Shown: in pieces, positions 9,136 to 18,219 of the stretch
Layout: each line of letters starts with the position of its first letter
Position numbering within the stretch: position 1 is the stretch's first letter
NCBI GenBank assembly: GCA_963720765.1
Contig: CAVRGS010000010.1
Span: 1 to 64,000, forward strand
From: DASUAS01 sp963720765
GTDB taxonomy: Bacteria > Actinomycetota > Acidimicrobiia > IMCC26256 > DASPTH01
Direction: 5' to 3'
DNA: 64,000 bases
The notes under the pieces: model-generated
Database searches by the model: none
The model's input: only the letters and a program-made list of their open reading frames with translations
What the model was told of the DNA's origin: nothing
Made by a program: the position numbers and the translations under genes

Positions 9136-10068
9136 ACCTGGAGTTCGGGTTCCTGGCCCGAGGCCGACCGGGCGCAGCCCACCTGTCGCGCCGACGTCGA
9201 GCGGCTCGAAGCGCTGGGCATCGATTCGCTCTGGTCGGCGGGGCATCTCGCCAACGGTCGCCCGGTGCCGGAGGCGGTGGTCGGCGCCGCGCTCCTCGCC
9301 GGTCAGACCGAGCGGGTCAGGATCGGGACGGCCGTCCTGCTCGCGCCGCTCTACCACCCGGTGATCGTGGCCAAGCAGTTCGCCGAGCTCGATCGCGCCA
9401 CCGGTGGCCGCATGATGCTCGGAGTGGGTGTCGGCGGCGAGTACCCGGACGAGTTCCAGGCCCTGCAGACACCGGTCGCGGAGCGGGGCGCCCGCACGGA
9501 CGAGGCGATCGGTGTGCTGAAGCGGCTCTGGTCGGGCGGGGCGGTGGGCAACGACGGACCCACCTGGCCGTTCGACCCCATCCGCATCGACCCGCCACCC
9601 GTGCAGCCGGGCGGCCCGCCCGTGATCGTCGCCGGCCGCAAGGCCCCGGCCATGCGCCGGGCCGCCGCCTCGGGCGACGGTTGGATGCCGTTCCTCTACT
9701 CCCCCGCGCAGTACGCCGCGTCGGTCGAGACCGTGCGCGGCCATGCCGTCTCGATCGGACGCGACCTCGGCGACTTCGCCTGGATGTGTTTCGTGTTCGT
9801 GAGTGTCGACGACGATGCGGCCGAAGCGCGTCGCAAGGCCGTGTCGTTCGTCGGGAACGCGCAGGCCGGCAACGGCGCACGCTTCGAGGCGATGATCGAT
9901 CATGTCGCCGTCGTCGGCACCCCCGAGCAGGTGGCGGCGAAACTGTCCGCATTCGCCGACGCCGGTGCCCGGCATTTCGTCATCACCGTGTGCGACGCGG
10001 ACGCGGTGCAGGGGGCGGAACGCGTCATGCACGAGGTCGTGCCCGAGGTGCACCGTGCCGATCCATGA
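9132..10068 (+). CDS. LLM-class F420-dependent oxidoreductase, frameshift near the N-terminus
   Basis: Luciferase-like (alpha/beta)8 barrel. The first 15 or so residues (VNLEFGFLARGRPGA) start at GTG 9132, overlapping the CaiB stop; the frame changes near 9175, after which CRADVERLEALGIDSLWSAG, RVRIGTAVLLAPLYHPVIVA and GGRMMLGVGVGGEYPDEF follow, the usual LLM blocks. About 311 residues. Actinobacterial members use F420 (or FMN) for hydride transfer or oxygenation; the substrate is unknown. It is downstream of and coupled to the CaiB gene, suggesting reduction or oxidation of the CoA thioester made there. The next 183 bases hold no gene apart from a hairpin. Confidence 0.83.
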
Positions 10069-10198
10069 CATCGTCGACCGTGGTGCGACCAAAGCACGCG
10101 CCTCGCGCGCGCTCACAGACCCTGGCGATGGCGTGGCGATCCTGGCCCGCGACACGAAGCAGGACCTCCGAGCAATGGTCTGACCTGCCCGGACGCGA

Positions 10199-10228
10199 GC
10201 CGGCCGCCACCCGAGGGTGGCGGCCGGC
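10199..10228 (-). terminator. GC-rich 13-bp hairpin downstream of the binding-protein gene
   Basis: A perfect 13-base stem with a four-base CGAG loop (left arm 10199-10211, right arm 10216-10228) lies 23 bases beyond the binding-protein stop on the minus strand, and about 130 bases beyond the LLM stop on the plus strand. It has no T-run on either side, so it could be a bidirectional, Rho-independent-like hairpin of the kind seen in GC-rich actinobacteria, or an mRNA 3-prime stabiliser. Confidence 0.6.
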
Positions 10229-10251
10229 CGATCGAACGACGTGCGGCCCGG

Positions 10252-11469
10252 CTATCCGAGTGCGGGAACCGGGAGGAACGACGCGCCCTTGGCGTTGACG
10301 ATCTGCGTGGCGGTGATCTTGAGATCACCCCAGAAGGTGTTGTTGAACTGGCGGGGGTAGAGCCCGACCGGCTTCTGGAAGCTGAGACCGGACGGCAACT
10401 TCCCGCCGAGGGTCGGGATGTCGGTCATCGCGTCTGCGGCCGTGATGAAGTTCGCAGCCGTCGGGTCGCTGGCGATGGTCTTGATGACCTCGTTCCCCAG
10501 TTGGACCGACATGAACATGCTCTGGCTCGACGGCTCCTGGAGCGTCTTGGGTGAGTACTTCTTCATCGCCGCCCGGTAGTCGGCCCAGGCCTTGTCGGGC
10601 ACAGGCGGGAAGTACCCGGTCGAGATCTGTCCGAAGAGCGGGCTGTCTTTGCCGCCGGTGGCCTGCACCAGCTGGTCGCCGACGATGCCGATCACACTGG
10701 TCACCGGCGTGGTCTTTCCGGCCTGCGTCAAGGCGTCGAGGAACGCCTTGGTGCCGTACTTGTCGGCCACCGTCATGATGATGTCGGCCGAGGATGCCTG
10801 CTCGGCCGCCTGCGCCCAGTTCGGGTTGGTCTGCGCGACCTCCACCAAGCTCGTCTCGCGCCGTTGGCGGCCGCGATCTTCTTGGTGAGCCCCGCGATCG
10901 CGGTCCCCGCGCCCTGCGCGACGACCGCGATGGTCTTGTTCCCCTCCTTGCCCAGTTGCTGAACGAGTCCCTGGAACAGGCTGAGGGTGCTCTGCAGGAG
11001 GTACGAGTTCTTCTCCCCACCCTCGACGGTGCCGGTGCCGAGTGGCGTCGGGATTGAAGTACGCGATCCCCGCGGCGCCGAGGACGGGCACGATCTCGTC
11101 GGCGTTGACCGCGCCGCCCGTCGCGAAGGTCACCTTGGCGTCGACGAACTGGCGGCCGCAGTCGGCGGTCTTCGTGCGGTCGTTCTCGTTGTTGCACACG
11201 ACGATCGACAACTCGTGGGTCTTGCCGTCGGCGGTCTTGGCACCGCCCTTGGCGTTGAAGTACTTCGCCGCGGCCTGCGCCGACGGGGCCATCTCGCACA
11301 CCGACGGCGGCTGGGCCGCGTTGCACACGTAGGTCACACCGATCTTGATCGGCGATCCCGTGAACGACGCCTTCGGCGTCGATGCGCCGGAGACGCCGGC
11401 GGTCGCCACCAGACCGAGCGTTGCCGCCAGAGCAGCTGCGGCAACCGCAGCGAGCCACTTCCGTCGCAT
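10252..11469 (-). CDS. Branched-chain-amino-acid-type ABC substrate-binding protein
   Basis: Periplasmic-binding-protein type 1 fold (LivJ/LivK, Peripla_BP_6). It begins with a Sec signal peptide, MRRKWLAAVAAAALAA, followed by GLVATAGVSGA, then mature KIGVTYVCNAAQPPSV. Two compensating indels (near 11040 and 10863) throw about 58 internal residues out of frame; read in the other frame they give EGGEKNSYLLQSTLSLFQGL and NKTIAVVAQGAGTAIAGLTK, restoring the fold. About 405 residues. The start ATG 11469 follows GGGGGGAAG; in-frame upstream codons lack signal-peptide character. It delivers a ligand to the membrane subunits encoded just upstream at 11595-14364. The ligand need not be an amino acid; such systems also import aromatic and short organic acids. 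Confidence 0.85.
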   Translation of the reverse strand: MRRKWLAAVAAAALAATLGLVATAGVSGASTPKASFTGSPIKIGVTYVCNAAQPPSVCEMAPSAQAAAKYFNAKGGAKTADGKTHELSIVVCNNENDRTKTADCGRQFVDAKVTFATGGAVNADEIVPVLGAAGIAYFNPDATRHRHRRGWGEELVPPAEHPQPVPGTRSATGQGGEQDHRGRRAGRGDRDRGAHQEDRGRQRRETSLVEVAQTNPNWAQAAEQASSADIIMTVADKYGTKAFLDALTQAGKTTPVTSVIGIVGDQLVQATGGKDSPLFGQISTGYFPPVPDKAWADYRAAMKKYSPKTLQEPSSQSMFMSVQLGNEVIKTIASDPTAANFITAADAMTDIPTLGGKLPSGLSFQKPVGLYPRQFNNTFWGDLKITATQIVNAKGASFLPVPALG

Positions 11470-11528
11470 GAGCTTCCCCCCTCGGGAACTGGCCCGGAGG
11501 ATGTCCTCCGAAGCCGCACAATCCGCTG

Positions 11529-11550
11529 AATGTATCAGACCAATTTTTGG
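11529..11550 (-). promoter_or_regulatory. AT-rich promoter region of the binding-protein gene
   Basis: The 125-base gap between the transporter fusion and the binding-protein gene holds the only AT-rich patch nearby. It contains TACATT (11534-11529 on the minus strand), usable as a -10 box, and a CCAA-TTT-TTGG inverted repeat (11540-11550). A separate promoter here would allow the binding protein to be made in excess over the membrane subunits, as is usual. No convincing -35 box is seen. Confidence 0.35.
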
Positions 11551-11594
11551 GCGTACCGTCGCGCTTGGACACACGTCGGACGGGCGTCGGCTGG

Positions 11595-14364
11595 CTACAC
11601 GAGCGCTTCGAGCGGCTCGCCGAGGTACGCCGCCACGACCGCGGGATCACGGCGGATCTCCTCGGGAGTGCCGGTCCCGATCGTGCGTCCGAAGTCGAGG
11701 ACCACGATGCGGTCGCAGACGTCCATCACGAACCGCATGTCGTGCTCGACCAGGAGGATCCCGATGCCCCACTCGTCGGCCAGCCGCCGCACGAGGGCGG
11801 CCAGCTCGGCGCTCTCGGCATCGCCGAGACCGGCGGCGGGTTCGTCGAGCAGCAAGATCGACGGTTGCGTGGCGACGGCTCGCGCGATCCCGACCAGGCG
11901 GCGGCGCCCGAACGCCAGGTCGGTGACCGTCCGGTGCAGGTCGTCCTCCAGCCCGAACTCGCGGATCGCGGCCACGGCCGCGGACGGCAGCGGCGGATCC
12001 GCCGGCCACACGAGCCCGGTGAGGCCCGACAGCCAGTCGCGCTGATCCGACGCGGTGCGCAGGTTCTCCAACACGGTCAGGTCTTCGAACAACTCGAGCG
12101 ACTGGAACGACCTCGACACACCGGCGCGCGCCCTCCGGTAGGCGGGCATGCGCCCGATGTTCGAGTCCCCGACCACGACGGCGCCGGCGGAGGTGCGGGC
12201 GAAGCCGGTGATGGCGTCGATGGCGGAGGTCTTCCCCGCGCCGTTCGGACCGATCAGCCCGACGATCTCGCCCGGGTGGACCTCGAGCGACAAGTTGTCG
12301 ACGGCCACCACGCCGCCGTAACGCACTTGCACGTCGTCGACCCGAAGGACGAGCGGGACGACGACGTGGCGTTCCCCGCGCTCGGGCAAGGTGAGCACCG
12401 GAGCCGGCGGTGCGGCCCGCCGGAACCGCGCGAGCATCCGATGGCCGAGTCTCGTGTTCTGGCTGGCGAGGCCATCGGGATCGGCCAGCAGGATGGCGAT
12501 CAGGCTGATGCCACCGATCAGGACGATGTAGTCCTCGAGTCCCGAGAACAGCTCGGACGACACCGCGGCCCCGATCGCGCCGGCCGCCAGGATCGACCCG
12601 AACAGCGGGCCGATGGTGAAACCGATCCCGCCGATGACTGCCAACCCCACCAGCACGATCGAGTCGACGCCGAAGCTCCACGTGGAGAAGTCGACCGACC
12701 GGCTGCGGAACGCGTAGAGGATGCCTCCGAGCGCGGCGAAGGCGGAAGCGAGCCCGAACGCGTAGAGCTTGGCGCCCACGATGTTGATGCCCAATGCCGC
12801 CGCGGCGCGCTCGTTGGTCCGCACCGCGATCAGCCGACGGCCCACCCTCCCCCTCCGGACGTTCGCGACCATGATCGCGACGACGAGGAAGCAGATGAGG
12901 GTGAGGATCCCGTACGCCTCCGGGTGATCGATCCGGTCGATCGAGATCCCGAACACGGTCTGGCGACCCATCACGGTGCCGCCGATCCCACCGTTCCACT
13001 CCGAATTGTCGAACACGATCGCCTGCACCGCCAGCCCGAGGCCGAGAGTCACGATCGCGAGGTTGACCCCTCGGGTGCGAACGGCCGGGAGCGCGAACGC
13101 CAGGCCGAGTGGCACGGTGCCGACGATGCCGATCAACGCCGCGAGCTCGAAGGGAACTCCGGACGCGGCCACCAGACGGGCGGCGATGAACGCGCCCATG
13201 CCCGCCAGCGCCCACTGGCCGAGCGAGATCTGCCCGCAGAAGCCGGTGACCATCACGATCGAGAGCAGGACGATGCCGAAGATCAACGAGGTCGTGATCG
13301 CGTCGACCCACTTCTGCGAGAGCACGAAGAGCAGCGCGGAAGTGGCAGCGGTGACCCCCGCGATGACACCCGGGCGGAGCCGACCGGTCCCGAGCGCCGG
13401 CAGACGGTCGAACACGTAGCCGCGGATCGGCAGCGCGGTGCCACTGATCATGAGGTAGATCACGATCACGAAGAACGGTGCGGACACGCTGATGCCGAGC
13501 GCGGCACCACTGAGCCAACTGACGTCCGTGAGGTAGTGGTTGAGCGTCGACTGGAGCACCCCGATGAAGAGCCCGGCCGCGAGGGTGATCGGGAACGAGG
13601 TGAAGCGCCCGACCAGCGCCGCGGCAAGGGCCGCGAGCACCAGGCTCGTGAGCTGGTAGACGCTCAATCCGCCGAAGAACGGGATGATCAGCACACCGGC
13701 CAGGCCGGCGAGCCCCGCGCCCAACGCCCAGTTCGCGCCGGCGATCAGATCGGGGGACCACCCGATCGCCGACGACGCGCGCTCGTTCTCCGCCACCGCG
13801 GTGGTGGCGAGCCCAAAACGGGTGAATCGGTAGACCAGCCACAACACCGCGGTGAGCGCGACGGTGACCGAGAGCACGATCGCGGCGCCGCTCGACAGGG
13901 TCACACCTCCGCCGAGGTCGATGACGTCACGCGGAAAGAAGCTCGTCAACAGGATGGGGGTCGATCCCCACTCGAACAACTCACCGATCTTGGGGCCGGT
14001 GGCGGCGAGCGCGGACAGGATCGTGAGCACACCGAGGGTGGCCACCAACCGGGCCAGCGGCGATGCCGCGTCGCAACGGCCGCATCACGAACACGTACGT
14101 CAGCAGGCCGAGGAGAGCGGAGACGAGCACGCCGCCGATCAGTGACGGCCAGAACCCCCATCGTTGCGTCGGAATGATCCCGCCGGGCTCCACCGGGTGG
14201 TAGTGGAGCGTGTAATAGACGAACGCTCCCATCATTCCCATCGCGCCCTGGGCGAAGTTGATGACACCGGAGCCGCGGTAGATGAGCACGACACCCTGCG
14301 CCGCCAACGCGTAGAGCGCGCCGAATCCGAGACCCAGGAGTGCGAACTGCAGGAACTCGTTCAC
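11595..14364 (-). CDS. LivH-LivM-LivG triple fusion: ABC permease, permease and ATPase in one protein
   Basis: About 923 residues. Part 1 (LivH): NEFLQFALLGLGFGALYALA, INFAQGAMGMMGAF, then after a frame change near 14068 the rest of the permease. Part 2 (LivM): LIFGIVLLSIVMVTGFCGQI, SLGQWALAGMGAFIAARLVA, VLVGLAVIGGIGFTIGPLFG. Part 3 (LivG): Walker A GPNGAGKT, signature-like AFGRRRLVGIARAVA, Walker B ILLLDEPAAGL, H-loop LLVEHD. No stop separates the three parts. Start GTG 14364 follows GGGGGGAG. Together with LivF (15251-15982) and the binding protein it makes a complete importer. The single indel lies inside the LivH part, so the LivM-LivG junction is certain and the LivH junction depends on correcting one base. 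Confidence 0.86.
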
Positions 14365-14412
14365 CCGATCGACTCCCCCCGAAGACGGGTTCAGGGCATT
14401 CCGCTGGATGAT

Positions 14413-14480
14413 TACACTACAAGGGAGCAGTTGGGGGCGTCGGGTGTGGCGACGCACGATGTCCAAGTAGCGACCGGTCG
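14413..14480 (+). promoter_or_regulatory. Divergent promoter with 10-base palindrome upstream of the FadR-type regulator
   Basis: The 130-base gap between the transporter fusion and the regulator contains TACACT (14413-14418), a possible -10 box, and the perfect palindrome CGACCGGTCG (14471-14480) ending 14 bases before the regulator ATG. The palindrome is a candidate autoregulatory operator; GC-rich palindromes can occur by chance in this DNA, so support is modest. Confidence 0.35.
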
Positions 14481-14494
14481 AACAGGATCAAACG

Positions 14495-15262
14495 ATGACG
14501 AACACCGTCCGCGCCGCCGACGTCGCCACCCAGGTGCGTGTCCCGAAGGCTGCGGAGCTCGTGGCCGCCCAACTGCGCGGACAGATCGTGCGCGGTGCGC
14601 TCGGTGAAGGTGACGCACTGCCACCGGAGCACGAGCTCATGCAGCGGTTCGGCGTCTCTCGGCCCACGCTGCGTGAGGCTCTCCGAGTGCTCGAGGGAGA
14701 GTCGTTGCTCAGCATCCAGCGCGGCGCGCGCGGCGGTGCCCGGATCCACACACCCGACGGCGACGCCGCGGCCCGCTACGCCGGGCTGGCGCTCCAGTTC
14801 CGGGGCGCGACAGTGGCCGACGTCTACCACGCACGCACGGCACTCGACCTCGCGTCGCTCCGGTTGATCCTCGAACGCGCTGGTCACGCCGACATGACTG
14901 CCCTCCGCGAGAACATCGCGGCCATGGAAGCGGCCTCCGACCCACTGGCGTTCGTCACGCTGCACAACGAGTTCCACCGGCTGTTGGTACGGATCGGCGG
15001 CAACCAGACGCTCACCATCTTCGAGGAGATGATCCACCACATCATCGAGCTGCACGGGGAGTACGAGGTCGCCCAGCACGACGAGCTCGAGGTTCGTGCC
15101 AAGGCGATCGGCGGCGCCCGCACCCACGCCAGGCTGCTCGAGTTGATCGAGGCTCACGACGCCGATGCCGCGCTCGACCTCTGGCGCCACCACCTCGACG
15201 AAGTCACCAGGATGGTGCTCCACGGAGACGACGCCACCACGGTGCTGGAGTTACTGGGCTGA
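14495..15262 (+). CDS. FadR-subfamily GntR transcriptional regulator
   Basis: 255 residues, intact. The N-terminal winged helix shows ELVAAQLRGQIVRGALGEGD, LPPEHELMQRFGVSRPTLRE and ALRVLEGESLLSIQRGARGG, typical GntR. The C-terminal FCD-like domain has metal/ligand histidines within LHNEFHRLLVRIGG and IIELHGEY. FadR-type members respond to acyl-CoAs or organic acids and usually control adjacent catabolic or transport genes. It is divergent from the Liv fusion and overlaps the 3-prime end of livF by 12 bases tail to tail, so it most likely controls this importer. Its C-terminus is paralogous to the fragment at the left window edge. Confidence 0.88.
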   Translation: MTNTVRAADVATQVRVPKAAELVAAQLRGQIVRGALGEGDALPPEHELMQRFGVSRPTLREALRVLEGESLLSIQRGARGGARIHTPDGDAAARYAGLALQFRGATVADVYHARTALDLASLRLILERAGHADMTALRENIAAMEAASDPLAFVTLHNEFHRLLVRIGGNQTLTIFEEMIHHIIELHGEYEVAQHDELEVRAKAIGGARTHARLLELIEAHDADAALDLWRHHLDEVTRMVLHGDDATTVLELLG

Positions 15263-15982
15263 GGCCGGATCGGACCCGCTCGTCGTGCCGGCGAGGTAGG
15301 TCGCTTCCAACTCGTCGAGCCGTCCGTGCACCTCGGCTGCGGTCCCTTGGATCGCGATCTCGCCGCGTTGCATGACGTAGACACGATCGGCGATCTGCAA
15401 CGCCTGGCGGACGTGCTGCTCGACCAGGAGCACACCGAGCCCGCGCGCATCCGCGGCGTCGCGCACGGCCCGGAGCAACCGCTGGACCACCAGTGGGGCG
15501 AGGCCGAGCGAGAGCTCGTCGGCGAGGAGCATCGTGGGCTTTCGGGAAAGCGCGCGGGCCGAACGCGAGCATCTGCTGCTCGCCGCCGGACAGAAGCCCC
15601 GTACGCCGCCCCATCAGCGGCTCGAGCTCGGGGAACAGGTCGGTGGCGTCGCCACGCGGTACGCGGGCGAGGCGGAGGTTGTCCGCGGTGGAGAGCTGCA
15701 TGAAGACCGACCGCTCTTCGGTGACGAACCCCAATCCGCGACGCGCGCGCTTGAACAGCGGCGCCTTGGTGACCTCGTCGTTGAAGCGCACCTCACCCGC
15801 GATCGGCGGCAGCTCACCCGAGAGCGTCAGCAGCGTGGTGGTCTTGCCGGCACCGTTCGGGCCGATGAGCGCCACGACCTCGCCGGGTTCGACCCTCAGG
15901 TCGAGCCCGCGCACCACCGCCATGCCGCCGTAGCCGGCGGACAATCCGCGACACTCGAGGAGCGCGGATGCAGACCGCTCAT
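15251..15982 (-). CDS. livF: LivF-type ABC transporter ATPase, frameshifted
   Basis: ATP-binding subunit of the branched-chain-type importer. Walker A GPNGAGKTTTLL, Q-loop region GLGFVTEERSVF, signature LSGGEQQML, then after a frame change at 15556-15558 the Walker B part MLLADELSLGLAPLVVQRLL and the H-loop LLVEQH. At the break GGCCCGCG is read where GGCCGCG would give LAFGRALSRKPTMLLADE, an obvious one-base insertion. A further shift near 15968 seems to separate ATG 15982 (MSGLHP) from LLECRGLSAGYGG. About 240 residues, normal for LivF. It pairs with the LivG domain of the fusion at 11595. Confidence 0.82.
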
Positions 15983-16045
15983 TCCGTGTGATGAATCAGA
16001 GGATTACGTACCCACATCGCGAAGTCAAGGAGCGTCCATCCGCGG

Positions 16046-16519
16046 TCAGAGCGTCGGCCGCAGCACCGGATCGTGGATCCGACCGGTGAAGAGCTCCGCC
16101 GTGCCGAGCGTCCTCGCCACCAGTTCACGACGGGCGAACCGCCAACCCGCCGGGGTGCGCACGAGGTCGTCTTCGTACAGACCCAGGAACAGCATCGTGA
16201 CCCCGTCGCGCTTCCGTCGCGACCACTCGGTGACCGGGAACCGCGCCGACGCCTGATCGCCGTCGACGTGCACAAGTCCGCCGTGCACCGTCTGGAACAC
16301 GAACTCCAGCGACGAGGTCGCGGCGCTGATCACCTCGATGATGGCGGCTCGCCCGACCGCGTCCTCGGTCGTCGGAGACGCGAGGATGCCGTCGACCGCG
16401 TATTTTTCGACCGCCTCCTCGATCTGGAGTCGAGACACCGCCTCCGCGTACGACGCGGCAAGGTGGTTGATGGCGATGACGTCACTGGCCTGCGCAGCCG
16501 TCGGTTCGGCGATGATCAT
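16046..16519 (-). CDS. SnoaL/NTF2-like fold protein
   Basis: 157 residues, intact. Small cone-shaped alpha+beta fold: AINHLAASYAEAVSRLQIEE, AVEKYAVDGILASPTTEDAV, FVFQTVHGGLVHVDGDQASA, GLYEDDLVRTPAGWRFARRE. Proteins of this superfamily include ketosteroid isomerases, polyketide cyclases and hydroxylating-dioxygenase beta subunits; the sequence alone does not decide between them. ATG 16519 follows GATGGAGGAGC and overlaps the stop of the TetR gene (ATGA). The Rieske oxygenase starts divergently upstream of that TetR gene, so a role with the oxygenase or as an isomerase is plausible but unproven. Confidence 0.68.
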   Translation of the reverse strand: MIIAEPTAAQASDVIAINHLAASYAEAVSRLQIEEAVEKYAVDGILASPTTEDAVGRAAIIEVISAATSSLEFVFQTVHGGLVHVDGDQASARFPVTEWSRRKRDGVTMLFLGLYEDDLVRTPAGWRFARRELVARTLGTAELFTGRIHDPVLRPTL

Positions 16520-17119
16520 GCTCCTCCATCCAACCCGGGATCCAAGGACCGCAGCAAGACCAACTGCTGCACACGGCCGGCACGAGCCGCCGGTGATCCC
16601 GCCATCCCGAACGCGCCCTGGAGTCGAAGCCCGTTGATCAGCGCGTGGAGCTCGGCTGCCACCTGGAAAGGGTTCAGGTCGGTACGGATCGAGCCGTCCC
16701 GTTGACCCCGGACCACGAGCTCGGCCCACCGACCGACCCACACCTGGATGGCGCGCCGCATCGCGGCCGCGGTCGCACGGTCGATGCTGGCTCGACTCAT
16801 GAACGCGATCCACACCGCGCGACTCGTCTGCTCCACCGCGGAGAATGCCGGCGAGCGCGGCACCCACCGCAGCCCGCCCGCTCGACGCCCGGCGGGCTCG
16901 CTCGAAACGTTGGAGGTTCATGCGTTCGAGCTCTCGGAGCGCTTCGCGCAGGAGATGATCCTTGTCGTCGAAATAGTGCTTGAGGACCCCAGTCGACCAA
17001 CCCGACTCGTCGGCCACGGCGCGGGTCGTCGTCGCTTCGAGCCCGGCTCGACCGATGACGCGCAACGCCGCCTGCGCGAGCTCACGCCGTCGCAGCTCGT
17101 GATCGACGACCTTGGGCAT
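16516..17119 (-). CDS. TetR-family transcriptional regulator, frameshifted
   Basis: The N-terminal helix-turn-helix is LEATTTRAVADESGWSTGVL followed by KHYFDDKDHLLREALREL. A frame change near 16860 moves the C-terminal domain (AVWIAFMSRASIDRATAAAM, FQVAAELHALINGLRLQGAF) to a second frame; the whole is about 200 residues. The C-terminal half resembles BetI-like TetR domains. It is divergent from the KshA-like oxygenase (62-base gap) and co-transcribed with the NTF2-like gene, so it probably regulates both. Start ATG 17119 fits the usual TetR N-terminus MPKVVDHELRR. Confidence 0.78.
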
Positions 17120-17169
17120 CTCGCACTCCCGCCAGTGTCCGGGCGCTGGTTTTTAGCCCGGATGGGATA

Positions 17170-17175
17170 TATCGT
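17170..17175 (+). promoter_or_regulatory. Probable -10 box of a leaderless transcript (Rieske gene)
   Basis: TATCGT, within the AT patch GGATATATCG, ends six bases before the ATG at 17182. This spacing puts transcription start at or next to the A of ATG, and no Shine-Dalgarno sequence is visible. The same -10/ATG spacing is seen at 7297 (minus) and 29368 (plus). Confidence 0.5.
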
Positions 17176-17181
17176 ACCGGC

Positions 17182-18168
17182 ATGAGACGCGTGCCAGCCG
17201 AAATGATGAAGCCCGCGGGATGGTTCCAGATCGGCTGGTCGGTCGACTTCCCTCCCGGACACATCGCAGCGAAGCAGTACTTCGGCCAGGAGGTGGTGGT
17301 GTTCCGCGCCGGCGACGGCGCGCTTCGGGCGCTCGACGCGTACTGCGGTCACATGGGCGCCCATCTCGGCCATGGCGGCAAGGTCTGCGGCGACCGGTTG
17401 GTCTGCCCGTTCCACGGCTGGGAGTGGAACGGCGAGGGTCAGAACATCAGCATCCCGTACCAGGACCGACCCAACCGCGCCGTGCGCATCCGGTCGTGGC
17501 CGATCATGGAACAGAACGACATCGTCTACCTCTGGCACCACCACGCCGGGTCCGGGCCGTCATGGACGCCGCCCGACGTCTTCGACGCGCACGGCCCCGA
17601 CGTCGCGGGCTCCGACTACCACGCCGCGCACCCCGACGGACAGATCCGATTCGGCGCGCTCGCACTCGACCCCTTCGTCGTGCTGGACAACGCGGCCGAC
17701 CCCGCGCACTTCAACACCGTGCACGAGACGAAGGCGATTCCCGTGGTCGTCAGCAGCGAGCCCGAAGGGCACCTCTTCCGCGTGAAGCTCGGGTTCGGAG
17801 CGAAGTGGGTGACCGACCCCGCCAACGCGACCGCGGACGCGCTCGACATCCTCCAGGTCGGCGTCGGGCTGTCGTTCACTGCCCTCGGCAGCCGGACGAC
17901 CCCGTACGTCGTGATCGTGCTGGCGACGACACCGGTCGACGACGAGACCTCCGAGATGTTTCAGACCGTCTGGCTCGAACGCGCTGATGGCGACGACGAA
18001 CCTGGACGACTCGAACAACGGATGCACCACGCCACGCACCAGTTGCCGCGAGACATCAACATCTGGGAGCACCAGCGTTACGTCGAGCACCCCGCGTGGG
18101 CGGCGAACGAGGTGCGCGGCTTCACGGCCATCCGAAGATGGGCCGCGTCGTTCTGTTCGTCCAACTGA
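17182..18168 (+). CDS. Rieske non-heme iron oxygenase, KshA-like
   Basis: 328 residues. Rieske [2Fe-2S] ligands C55-x-H57 (YCGHMGAH) and C75-xx-H78 (VCPFHGW); mononuclear-iron motif N170-xx-D173-xx-H176-xxxx-H181 (NAADPAHFNTVH), and a late acidic ligand in RDINIWEHQRY. This architecture matches the oxygenase of 3-ketosteroid 9-alpha-hydroxylase and its relatives, which act as trimers and take electrons from a flavin/ferredoxin reductase. No such reductase (KshB) is encoded in the window. Its substrate may be a steroid or another hydrophobic ring compound. Divergent from the TetR gene and followed by a GMC oxidoreductase on the same strand. Confidence 0.85.
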   Translation: MRRVPAEMMKPAGWFQIGWSVDFPPGHIAAKQYFGQEVVVFRAGDGALRALDAYCGHMGAHLGHGGKVCGDRLVCPFHGWEWNGEGQNISIPYQDRPNRAVRIRSWPIMEQNDIVYLWHHHAGSGPSWTPPDVFDAHGPDVAGSDYHAAHPDGQIRFGALALDPFVVLDNAADPAHFNTVHETKAIPVVVSSEPEGHLFRVKLGFGAKWVTDPANATADALDILQVGVGLSFTALGSRTTPYVVIVLATTPVDDETSEMFQTVWLERADGDDEPGRLEQRMHHATHQLPRDINIWEHQRYVEHPAWAANEVRGFTAIRRWAASFCSSN

Positions 18169-18219
18169 GACGACTCCTCGAAGTCGTTAGCGTGAATCGT
18201 CCCGACGAAGGGGGGCCGC

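Noticed and set aside
7623..10298. 891-codon open frame on the plus strand
   Set aside because: Contains the displaced C-terminus of the TetR gene and N-terminus of the LLM gene, but otherwise runs out of frame through the CaiB gene; not one protein.
10863..11040. Programmed frameshifting or an inserted domain in the binding protein
   Set aside because: The out-of-frame segment has shadow composition, and the other frame restores a normal binding-protein sequence; two compensating indels are simpler.
11547..14177. 876-codon open frame on the plus strand
   Set aside because: Antisense to the Liv fusion; low-complexity Arg/Asp/Glu/Gly/Gln composition typical of an opposite-strand shadow in GC-rich DNA, no domain.
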